From Bacteriovoracaceae bacterium UBA1018 (GTDB taxonomy: Bacteria; Bdellovibrionota; UBA1018): a DNA stretch of 5,395 bases. Shown here in pieces: positions 1-5,395 of this stretch. Numbering within the stretch: position 1 is the first letter of the stretch; each line of letters opens with the position of its first letter. Location: the NCBI GenBank assembly GCA_002291495.1, contig DBAE01000207.1, positions 30,353 to 35,747 on the forward strand. Reading direction: 5' to 3'. The translations under genes were made by a program, and so were the position numbers. The notes under the pieces were generated by a model. The model ran no database searches. It worked only from the letters and a program-made list of their open reading frames with translations, and had not been told where the DNA came from.

Positions 1-363
1 GAGGCTCGTGAGCGTGGATACGTGACGACACTTTTAGGCCGTAAACGGAGTTTGCCTGAAATCAATTCGCGCAATCATATGATGAAAAACAATGCTGAGC
101 GCATGGCGATGAATACGCCGATTCAAGGTACGGCAGCTGACTTGATGAAGATTGCTATGATCCGGCTTGATGAGGCGCTCGAGCGTTCAAAAACTCAAGC
201 CAAATTTATCATCCAAGTTCACGATGAAGTGGTGCTCGAGTGCCCAGAGTCTCAAGTCGATGAAGTTCGAAAGATCGTAATTGAAGCGATGGAAGGCGCA
301 ATGGAGCTGAGTGTTCCACTTAAGGTCAATGCTGCCAGCGCGCTGAATTGGGAAGAGCTCTAG
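1..363 (+). CDS. polA: DNA polymerase I, C-terminal part (5'-truncated by window edge)
   Basis: This is the last 120 codons of the family A DNA polymerase, which fills gaps and replaces RNA primers during replication and repair. The frame is open from base 1 and ends in TAG at 361-363. The visible part is the end of the polymerase domain (fingers into palm). It opens with the conserved stretch after the O-helix, ARERGYVTTLLGRKR, followed by SRNHMMKNNAERMAMNTPIQG, written here only as a landmark of the family, then the GTAADLMKIAM helix. Motif C reads QVHDEVV, with the catalytic Asp-Glu pair at 223-228, equivalent to D882/E883 of the E. coli enzyme. The end (LKVNAASALNWEEL) is the usual PolI terminus, so the gene is complete at its 3' side. 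The GTG at 22 is an internal valine codon and not the true start. It converges with the minus-strand gene ending at 573. The exonuclease domains lie outside the window, so their presence cannot be judged. Confidence 0.97.
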   Translation, partial: EARERGYVTTLLGRKRSLPEINSRNHMMKNNAERMAMNTPIQGTAADLMKIAMIRLDEALERSKTQAKFIIQVHDEVVLECPESQVDEVRKIVIEAMEGAMELSVPLKVNAASALNWEEL

Positions 364-387
364 CATTTGAATTCGGTGTCGGGGCAC

Positions 388-401
388 GCGCATCCATGCG
401 C
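388..401. repeat. Short perfect inverted repeat downstream of polA
   Basis: GCGCAT at 388-393 is the exact reverse complement of ATGCGC at 396-401, with CC between. As RNA it would form a 5-bp stem with a 4-nt loop. It lies 25 bp after the polA stop. No T-run follows, so it is at best an atypical terminator or a stabiliser of the mRNA 3' end. Confidence 0.45.
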
Positions 402-404
402 TAT

Positions 405-428
405 AGGGGCCGTCCGTGGCAAACCCCT
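405..428. repeat. Small hairpin AGGGG/CCCCT
   Basis: AGGGG at 405-409 pairs with CCCCT at 424-428 around a 14-nt loop, which can itself form a short alternative GCC/GGC pairing. It follows the 388-401 palindrome directly. The function is unknown; it may be part of a 3' end structure for polA. Confidence 0.35.
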
Positions 429-496
429 CACGATTTCAAATTGCTAGAGTTGCGTTCGAAGATGCCCAGGGCCGGAAATTGAGTACGAAAGCATCG

Positions 497-561
497 GAGC
501 GCGGGGCCAGCTACCTCTTCGGCCACAGGTATAACTTAAGTTATACTTGGCCCCCACGCTC
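497..561. repeat. Large nested inverted repeat with an 18-bp perfect palindrome
   Basis: The core GTATAACTTAAGTTATAC (529-546) is a perfect palindrome of 18 bp. Outside it, GAGCG (497-501) and GGGGCCA (503-509) pair with CGCTC (557-561) and TGGCCCC (548-554), with one unpaired base on the left and two on the right. The left spacer (510-528) is 19 nt and the right spacer only 1 nt. A second left copy of the inner arm, GGCCA at 521-525, can pair with TGGCC at 548-552 instead, so two structures compete. The element starts only 11 bp past the stop of the 573-1163 gene on the minus strand. It could be a bidirectional terminator-like structure, a dimeric protein binding site, or part of an unrecognised RNA. 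Confidence 0.6.
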
Positions 562-572
562 GATATCAGGTC

Positions 573-1163
573 CTAAAACCGAAACTGAACTCCCGCTGTC
601 ACACCAGCAGAGTTTTTAGCTACGGGAAGAAGTATGAAGTTCATACGTGCTTCTTCATCGTCTGGATTCTCACCGATTTTGCGTTTAATGCGACGATATC
701 GTTTGTTGTACGACGGCGGTGCTGCCCAAACATCGACAATTTCCCAGATCCTGAGTCCTAATAGTGCGATCGCTCCAATTTGTCCGGTTGAGTTGAGTTC
801 GTCGCAGCTATTGTTCGTAAAAGTGCGCTCTACACAGTCTTCTAAGCCCGAAACATACATGCTCGCCGCCACAAGTTCACCGGCGGTGAAAATCCAGCCA
901 CGCTCACCGTAACGACCTTGGACGGCATGACCTATTCCAAGCCCAATCACTGTTCCGAGAACTCCGCCTGCTATGTAAGCTCCATCGGATATTGGGCCAT
1001 CTTCCAAGATTTCCTGTTCTTCATCACTGAGTTGGTTTCGACTTAATTTGGTTTTGGCCGTTCCTTCCGTAGGTTCGGCAAGTGCTGCCGAATTGAATGA
1101 AAGACTGATGAGAGTGATAAGACACACGAGAGTAGACCGCATCTTGCGACGACTAAGGTTCAT
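573..1163 (-). CDS. Small exported glycine-rich membrane protein of unknown function
   Basis: The product is 196 residues. Residues 1-29 form a signal peptide: a basic start (SRRK), a hydrophobic core, and a likely cut at ALA|EP. The mature protein has an acidic linker (45-58), a glycine-rich hydrophobic segment (62-80, AYIAGGVLGTVIGLGIGHA), the polar turn VQGRYGERGW, a second hydrophobic segment (91-107), two cysteines (110 and 120) that could form a disulfide, and a third segment (126-147, ending RIWEIVDVWAAPP). The terminus GVTAGVQFRF alternates and ends in Phe, as is common for outer-membrane proteins. The layout recalls the P13-like small envelope proteins, but I am not sure of the family. 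The ATG at 1163 is preferred over the one at 1142 because only it has a good ribosome binding site (AAAGGA, 10 nt upstream). It lies 61 bp after the 5'-nucleotidase gene on the same strand and may share its transcript. Confidence 0.85.
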   Translation of the reverse strand: MNLSRRKMRSTLVCLITLISLSFNSAALAEPTEGTAKTKLSRNQLSDEEQEILEDGPISDGAYIAGGVLGTVIGLGIGHAVQGRYGERGWIFTAGELVAASMYVSGLEDCVERTFTNNSCDELNSTGQIGAIALLGLRIWEIVDVWAAPPSYNKRYRRIKRKIGENPDDEEARMNFILLPVAKNSAGVTAGVQFRF

Positions 1164-1173
1164 GATTTAAGTT

Positions 1174-1179
1174 TCCTTT
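1174..1179 (-). promoter_or_regulatory. Ribosome binding site deciding the start at 1163
   Basis: On the minus strand AAAGGA lies 10 nt before the ATG at 1161-1163. The in-frame ATG seven codons later (1140-1142) has no comparable site. This supports the longer form, which also carries the basic n-region of the signal peptide. Confidence 0.6.
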
Positions 1180-1224
1180 AGATTGATCTTAGGGTGCTTA
1201 AGCTGGCGGCTCAAGTGATTTGTA

Positions 1225-3093
1225 CTAATCTTTTTTAGGTGCGGCTGGCTCCAAAGCATCGCCACAGTTTCTTGGACTGTTGCTGGCTAAACCGAAGTAA
1301 TCCGCCACGACATCCGCGGCAGTCAACGGATGAGGTGGAGTCAGCCAGTTGAGGCCCTTCATTTCGTTGACGAACTTATACTCTTCTAAACCATAACCAT
1401 TTTCGCCAATCCAGTGGTCCATAGCCAAGATGACTTTGGCTTTAGGATCGAGACGAACCCATTTGCCATTTTCATCAAGGATTTCGAGTTGGAAATTTTT
1501 AGTTTCACGAACATCTGTTGGGACGTGTGGTGCGTAAAATCCTTCGCGTTTCTGACGATACTCGCGGAGTGAGGCATACAAAAAATTAACTACGTCACCC
1601 GTCGTCTCAGCGATACGGGACTCTTCCTGGAATGGAAACATACTGAGAGTGTGTAAGTAACTCAGGATCCCTTTTTGAACTGGAGTTTCTAGACGATAAG
1701 TCGAGCTATTAACGAAACCTAAAAAGATAGGTTTTGGTTCGCTCGAATTTGGATTCAGCGAGGTCCATACGTCTGAGGCCCAAAGAGCAAAAGCGTCGGC
1801 CAGCTGATTGCCGAGAGGGTTTCTTCCAGTTTTCAGGTCATGTTTCGTTTCTTTGAATCCGTTCGTAATTGCTACGGGTCGGGTCATCTCCGGATCACCC
1901 TTGATCTCTTCAATTCGAGCCTGAGTGAGTTCGATTGCACGAGCTTCGTATGAAGTCAGGCTGTAATTATTTCTAAAGTCAGTTTGTCGTTCATGATCGT
2001 AGTGTTGGTAAGACTGAATTCCTTCTTCATCGATGACTGTTGCCGAAAACTCATAGTTCGATCCAGCATTGATGATTTGGGTTCCTTGGACATTACCGTA
2101 AAAAACTTTGTGATTATGTCCTGCAAAGGCAGCTGGGATCTTGATGTGAGCAAGTTCTGGTTGCGACTTCATCCATTTTTTGAGCTCAAGGATCATGTCT
2201 TGAACTTGAGAGTGGCCATCGTGAACGCTGAAAATAACTTGGTGGATGCCATCTCGATGAGCCTGAAGGATCTGTTCCTTTGCGCTGTCGAGCATCGGGA
2301 TCACGTCGTTAAAGAGTTGCGTTGGTGACTTCCGGTCATAAGAAGATTTGATATAAAAGTCGTCAAATACAAGCCCTACAATCCGATAGGTCTCTCCATT
2401 TTTGAGCTGAATATCGGTATACGGCTGGAAAAGGTCTTCGCCGAGTGAAGTGAGGTCCAAGTTCGCTGTGGTGACTTTTGCTTCCTTGAGGCGTTTGTTC
2501 TGATCATAGAAAAGTTTGATCCCCTGCTCACCGCGGTAATCAAAACCATCGTGATTGCCCAATACGACGACAGTTTTATACTGATTTTGAAGTTGCTCGA
2601 GAACATCAAACCCAAGCTCACCGTGGTCGCGGAATGACCAAGCGCTCTTTCCGGCAAAATCTCCGTTGATCAAGAGTACCACTTCACCATCCGGATTTTG
2701 CGCTAAGAAGTTCTTGCGCAAAGCCGATGTAGTACGAATAAAATCCGGGATCTGCAGGTAATAAGAATGTTGGTCGGAGCTCTCTAGAATAAGAATCTTT
2801 GACGCCCATGCGGAATTTGAAGCGAAAATCAGTAGGGTTGAGGCGATTAAATTGAGAATATTGAAAGAGGAGATTTTGGAGACAGCTATCCTAGAGCGGG
2901 TACAGCGGATCAGCGCTTGTGCAATGCCTAGGTAGTGCATATGCCTGACAGGCTTACCCCAGAACATTGCAAAATGGAAAGGGGGATTAGAAAAATAATT
3001 TGAGAAATTTTTAGAAAAAAAGCCCAACAATTCCACGGCGGCACGTCTTAAGAAACATCGAGAGACTACGATATTTCTTAAGCGCTTCGTCAT
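1225..3093 (-). CDS. Exported 5'-nucleotidase / UshA-family metallophosphoesterase
   Basis: This is a 622-residue open frame. It matches the two-domain bacterial 5'-nucleotidase family, periplasmic enzymes that remove phosphate from nucleotides or related phosphoesters. The N-terminal calcineurin-like domain shows all the metal-ligand motifs: D107-x-H109, G144-D145, G179-N-H-D182, a histidine in FSVHDGH (291 or 294) and G325-H-N-H328. The C-terminal domain (about 405-600) has the family pattern GRNPLGNQLADA, VNSSTYR and MFPFQE. The substrate-loop region reads DHWIGENGYG, where many relatives have GGDGY, so the exact substrate is uncertain. The signal peptide core is at 79-91 with a cut at AWA|S98. 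That leaves about 70 poorly conserved-looking residues in front, so the true start may be the ATG at 2940 (47-residue signal) or 2967; neither has a good ribosome binding site. The start at 3093 overlaps the upstream stop (ATGA) and has GGGAG 3 nt before it. The protein ends in a cysteine motif shared with its neighbour. It is not close enough by eye to name ushA. Confidence 0.9.
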   Translation of the reverse strand: MTKRLRNIVVSRCFLRRAAVELLGFFSKNFSNYFSNPPFHFAMFWGKPVRHMHYLGIAQALIRCTRSRIAVSKISSFNILNLIASTLLIFASNSAWASKILILESSDQHSYYLQIPDFIRTTSALRKNFLAQNPDGEVVLLINGDFAGKSAWSFRDHGELGFDVLEQLQNQYKTVVVLGNHDGFDYRGEQGIKLFYDQNKRLKEAKVTTANLDLTSLGEDLFQPYTDIQLKNGETYRIVGLVFDDFYIKSSYDRKSPTQLFNDVIPMLDSAKEQILQAHRDGIHQVIFSVHDGHSQVQDMILELKKWMKSQPELAHIKIPAAFAGHNHKVFYGNVQGTQIINAGSNYEFSATVIDEEGIQSYQHYDHERQTDFRNNYSLTSYEARAIELTQARIEEIKGDPEMTRPVAITNGFKETKHDLKTGRNPLGNQLADAFALWASDVWTSLNPNSSEPKPIFLGFVNSSTYRLETPVQKGILSYLHTLSMFPFQEESRIAETTGDVVNFLYASLREYRQKREGFYAPHVPTDVRETKNFQLEILDENGKWVRLDPKAKVILAMDHWIGENGYGLEEYKFVNEMKGLNWLTPPHPLTAADVVADYFGLASNSPRNCGDALEPAAPKKD

Positions 3094-4958
3094 TCGCTCC
3101 CGTGCCCTTCAAAATCGGTTAGTTTGCTCGGAGGCCTAACTGGACTGAGAGCATTGGCACAGGGATTGTCCAAGCTAGGCTCTTGTATAGGCGCTCCTGC
3201 TGCCCATGCAGCAGCTTCTGATCCGGCAAATGGAAGTTTTGCTGCCTCGGCAGCCCATTCGCCCACAGTCTTAATAGGAGCCGTCCATCTTTCCCAGGTT
3301 TCTCTCATTGCAGTTGCTTCGCGCCAGCGCTCCTTTTCTGCAATTTTTACATCGGTATAATAGCGCGGAATCACGGAAGCAAATTTAGCAACGATTGCTG
3401 GTGTAACTGCGTAGTTTCCAGGAAATAGGAGATTAGCTGCATTAATAAGAACGTTGTAGAGATAGTCTCTTTGAGAGTTAATAAAGTAGCGTTCCACCTG
3501 AAACTCAATCGGTTTTTCTCTGAAAGGTATTGGGATTCTGAAGGTTCGATAGCCGATGCTCTTCTGATTGATATCTCTGAGTTTACTTCTCTGTGCCCAA
3601 ATTGCGGACGGAAAGCTAAATATCGTGTCTGGAGCAACACGGTGAGCACGTGTTGCGACAACGGTTTTTAGATGTTCCACGATAAGACCCATATCCCAAG
3701 TGGAAATGACTTCGACGCCATGCTGATCGAGAGCCAAAATTCCGAAGCCAAATGCAAATCCAGTCCAAGCTTTTTTAAAGGTTTGCCAGCTCAGGGAGCC
3801 AGTCGAAAAGATGTTCCGATAGGTTTTAAATCCTGCTCCTATGACCGAGCTAAAGCTGGTCATAAAGCCCATTTGGTAAAGAAGGGACTCGTCGATGTGG
3901 CCACCGCGAAAGATGAATCCCGTGGCGCCAAAAAGTATTCCGTGGATTGCTCCGATCCCAATTCCCTGAATGACGTCTTTGCCTGAAATCTTTTTAAAAA
4001 CTCCAGCTCTCCATGTCTTCCAATAGGACAGACTGAACATGGAAGGTTTCATGTAGGACTTTGTCCATGCGACTTTTCCGGCCTTATCGATTCCAACCAA
4101 TACGGCATGTCGACCTTTACCGTCGCGGCCAAAAATGTGCTGGTTGATGATAAACTTTTTTACGCTCTTCCACTGGTCAGGGTTCACTTCGGCAGGCATG
4201 AAATTAATCGAAGTGTTCTGATACTTTCCGTGGATGATTTGGGTGAAAAAGATGCGGTCAGTGTCTTTTGTAGAGTTAGGTAATCGAAGAGTGTTAATCT
4301 TTGCTACGCCGAAATGGTCGGTCACTTTGAACTGATCTTCGTCGACTTGTTTGTAAGCAAACTCGAGCATCTGTTCATCGGTTAAATTATGCTCGAGCTG
4401 AAGGTCTCTATTGTTGACGATGTCCCAAAAGTCTCCTTGAAGGCGCTGAGAGCGCCGATAGAGCGGCATCAGGTCTTCAATCAGTTCCGGACTGGTGACT
4501 TTCTTCTTAAGTTGTTCAATCTTACTTAGATTTTCGTTTTGTTCATCTCGTAAAAGTTCGGCGTCGCCTAAAATTCCAAAATCAAAATCATCCGCATAAG
4601 GCTGGATCTGAGTATTTGGAGCGAGCTTTTCCATGCCCACTTCGTCGAGTGGGAAGCTTTCGCTCTGGCGCATGTATTCTTCCATGCCTGAAGTGAGATT
4701 TTCAGTCTGTGCATCGAGCTTGATCTCTGGGCTAACTGAGGCCTGTGGACTGAGTGTGGTCTCTTCGACGTCTTGAGCTTGTGCAAAATTTGTATGTGAG
4801 CAGGTGAGGATGAGGGTGAGTGTGGATGCGAGGAAGGTTTTGATTAAGGCGGGATTTGAATTTTTAAGTCGTGAAAAAAATGTGTGAGCAGGTACAGGGC
4901 CAGATGTTTGATGCGGCGGCCCCGCGACTCTCTTGGGTGTAAATTCAAACGTTGGCAA
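3090..4958 (-). CDS. Exported protein of unknown function with central glycine-rich hydrophobic region
   Basis: I do not recognise this 622-residue protein. The start is TTG at 4956-4958. An in-frame TGA lies directly before it, GGAGA sits 6 nt upstream, and no other usual start codon occurs before the signal peptide. The signal peptide has a 35-residue polar lead, a hydrophobic core at 41-52 and a likely cut at FAQA|QD after residue 61. Cys53 does not sit in a proper lipobox. The mature N-terminus (63-140) is acidic and low in complexity, followed by a charged helical stretch (135-153). Residues 277-300 look like beta hairpins (GRDGKGRHAVLVGI, GKVAWTKSY). Three Gly/Phe-rich hydrophobic segments follow (329-350, 358-377, 397-411), which could span or insert into a membrane. 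Residues 538-590 are a Trp/Ala/Glu-rich helical region. The end (NPCANALSPVRPPSK) resembles the end of the next protein. It is first in the minus-strand gene set and overlaps the 5'-nucleotidase start by 4 bp, so the two are probably translated together. Confidence 0.85.
   Translation of the reverse strand: MPTFEFTPKRVAGPPHQTSGPVPAHTFFSRLKNSNPALIKTFLASTLTLILTCSHTNFAQAQDVEETTLSPQASVSPEIKLDAQTENLTSGMEEYMRQSESFPLDEVGMEKLAPNTQIQPYADDFDFGILGDAELLRDEQNENLSKIEQLKKKVTSPELIEDLMPLYRRSQRLQGDFWDIVNNRDLQLEHNLTDEQMLEFAYKQVDEDQFKVTDHFGVAKINTLRLPNSTKDTDRIFFTQIIHGKYQNTSINFMPAEVNPDQWKSVKKFIINQHIFGRDGKGRHAVLVGIDKAGKVAWTKSYMKPSMFSLSYWKTWRAGVFKKISGKDVIQGIGIGAIHGILFGATGFIFRGGHIDESLLYQMGFMTSFSSVIGAGFKTYRNIFSTGSLSWQTFKKAWTGFAFGFGILALDQHGVEVISTWDMGLIVEHLKTVVATRAHRVAPDTIFSFPSAIWAQRSKLRDINQKSIGYRTFRIPIPFREKPIEFQVERYFINSQRDYLYNVLINAANLLFPGNYAVTPAIVAKFASVIPRYYTDVKIAEKERWREATAMRETWERWTAPIKTVGEWAAEAAKLPFAGSEAAAWAAGAPIQEPSLDNPCANALSPVRPPSKLTDFEGHGSE
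3097..3101 (-). promoter_or_regulatory. Possible ribosome binding site for the start at 3093
   Basis: GGGAG on the minus strand lies 3 nt before the ATG that overlaps the upstream stop codon. The spacing is short, so the signal is moderate. It is still better than anything in front of the alternative ATGs at 2967 and 2940, and together with the ATGA overlap it is the main argument for the long N-terminus. Confidence 0.4.
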
Positions 4959-4964
4959 TCAGTT

Positions 4965-4969
4965 TCTCC
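4965..4969 (-). promoter_or_regulatory. Ribosome binding site for the TTG start at 4958
   Basis: GGAGA on the minus strand sits 6 nt before the TTG, an ideal distance. The stop codon TGA directly precedes the TTG in frame. Together they fix the unusual start codon. Confidence 0.7.
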
Positions 4970-5358
4970 ACATTTTTCAGCACTCGCGATCTTCGCGGTA
5001 CCGGTCACTGTTTGGGTTCCAGTGAGGGATTCGTTTCAAGCCTCAATCTTTTTCAGATCGTTCATCTTTTGCCGCGAAATGGTACAAAAGTCAAATAGTC
5101 AGGTGTAAGAAATCAAATAAAATTACGGAATGATCACATGACTCTAGCTCAACAAAACTTAAGATTTGTCGGCACAGGTAGCGTGGTTTTTTCACAAGAC
5201 CATTATGGCCAGGTAGGCTTGATTATAGCGCTTCTGCGGTCAATCGTTTTGGAATATAAATAATAATTATTTACTATTTCTAACTGAGCATTGCTGCGGC
5301 GGTGTCGTTACGCGCTGCTTACTTTAATCAAACTTTTGTAAAGGGACTCAGCTTTTTT

Positions 5359-5380
5359 AATTGAGCTTGGCTAATTTTTT
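5359..5380 (+). terminator. Weak hairpin followed by T-run, possible terminator
   Basis: AATT-G-AGC at 5359-5366 pairs with GCT-AATT at 5370-5376, with one bulged G and a 3-nt loop. The T-run occupies 5375-5380, so it overlaps the base of the stem. The stem is AT-rich and weak. A competing longer pairing, AATTGAGC with GCTCAGTT (5381-5388, one G-T pair), spans the T-run. No confident gene lies upstream on this strand, so a terminator role is tentative. Confidence 0.2.
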
Positions 5381-5395
5381 GCTCAGTTCCGTCTT

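Larger units (their letters stand above)
364..572. other. Non-coding convergent intergenic region rich in inverted repeats
   Basis: This 209-bp gap lies between the stop codons of two convergent genes. No reading frame here has a credible start and protein-like sequence. It holds a short GC palindrome (388-401), a small hairpin (405-428) and a large nested inverted repeat (497-561). None of these is followed by a clear T-run on either strand, so a standard intrinsic terminator cannot be called, although some terminating role between two converging transcripts is expected. I compared it by eye with tmRNA, SRP RNA, 6S RNA, RNase P RNA and tRNA landmarks and recognised none. Confidence 0.6.
4959..5395. 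other. Intergenic region upstream of the minus-strand genes
   Basis: This 437-bp stretch shows no convincing gene. It should hold the promoter of the minus-strand genes, but no clean -35/-10 pair is visible. A perfect TATAAT (minus strand, 5222-5227) lies about 265 bp upstream of the TTG start; the TTGACC before it is only 10 bp away, so the pair does not fit sigma-70 spacing. A block at 5257-5280 is almost pure A/T and includes the palindrome AATAATTATT. A 41-codon plus-strand frame (5138-5263) is possible but weak. Near the right edge a T-run-flanked hairpin (5359-5380) is present. No tRNA or other RNA gene was recognised. Confidence 0.5.

Noticed and set aside
416..619. Plus-strand 67-codon open frame after polA
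   Set aside because: It covers the hairpin-rich gap and runs antisense into the end of the 573-1163 gene; no ribosome binding site and no protein-like pattern.
634..912. Plus-strand open frame of 92 codons
   Set aside because: Antisense shadow of the exported protein gene at 573-1163, which has a signal peptide and a ribosome binding site.
1984..2328. Plus-strand open frame of 114 codons
   Set aside because: Lies fully antisense to the metallophosphoesterase domain, whose motifs are unambiguous.
3672..3986. Plus-strand open frame of 104 codons inside the large unknown gene
   Set aside because: The minus-strand frame is open for 622 codons with a signal peptide and ribosome binding site; the plus frame has no such support.
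1225..4958. Equal length (622 codons) of the two large genes as a sign of duplication
   Set aside because: Apart from the last dozen residues the sequences show no similarity by eye, so the equal length is taken as coincidence.
4884..5108. Plus-strand 74-codon open frame
   Set aside because: Overlaps the start of the minus-strand gene, is rich in C, R and F without a recognisable pattern, and lacks a ribosome binding site.
5206..5243. Minus-strand TTGACC and TATAAT as a sigma-70 promoter
   Set aside because: The two boxes are only 10 bp apart and no acceptable -35 lies 16-18 bp upstream of the TATAAT.
1..5395. CRISPR array, insertion sequence, phage, toxin-antitoxin or defence system
   Set aside because: No spaced direct repeats, transposase, integrase, terminal repeats or recognisable defence genes are present.

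Overview
The window is a piece of a Gram-negative bacterial chromosome with mixed, slightly AT-leaning base composition. Three of the four genes encode proteins with signal peptides. The lineage cannot be fixed from the sequence. The small exported protein and the style of the operon remind me of Bdellovibrionota or other former deltaproteobacteria, but that is an impression from memory and was not tested.

Layout, left to right. Positions 1-363 (+) hold the 3' end of polA (DNA polymerase I), cut by the window edge. Positions 364-572 are a non-coding convergent gap with several inverted repeats, including an exact 18-bp palindrome nested inside longer complementary arms. Positions 573-4958 hold three genes, all on the minus strand and read from right to left. 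The first, 4958->3090, is an exported protein of unknown function with a TTG start. The second, 3093->1225, is a periplasmic 5'-nucleotidase/UshA-type metallophosphoesterase whose annotated start overlaps the first gene's stop as ATGA. The third, 1163->573, is a small exported membrane protein ending in phenylalanine. Positions 4959-5395 hold no convincing gene and probably contain the promoter region of the minus-strand genes.

The 4-bp overlap and the 61-bp second gap suggest one operon. A plausible but unproven reading is a cell-envelope unit: a phosphohydrolase acting on nucleotides or a related phosphoester outside the cytoplasm, made together with a glycine-rich membrane-associated protein of unknown role and a small envelope protein. 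The most interesting link is that the first two proteins, otherwise unrelated by eye, end in a similar short motif around a single cysteine (C-x-[N/D]-A-L-x-P-x-x-P).
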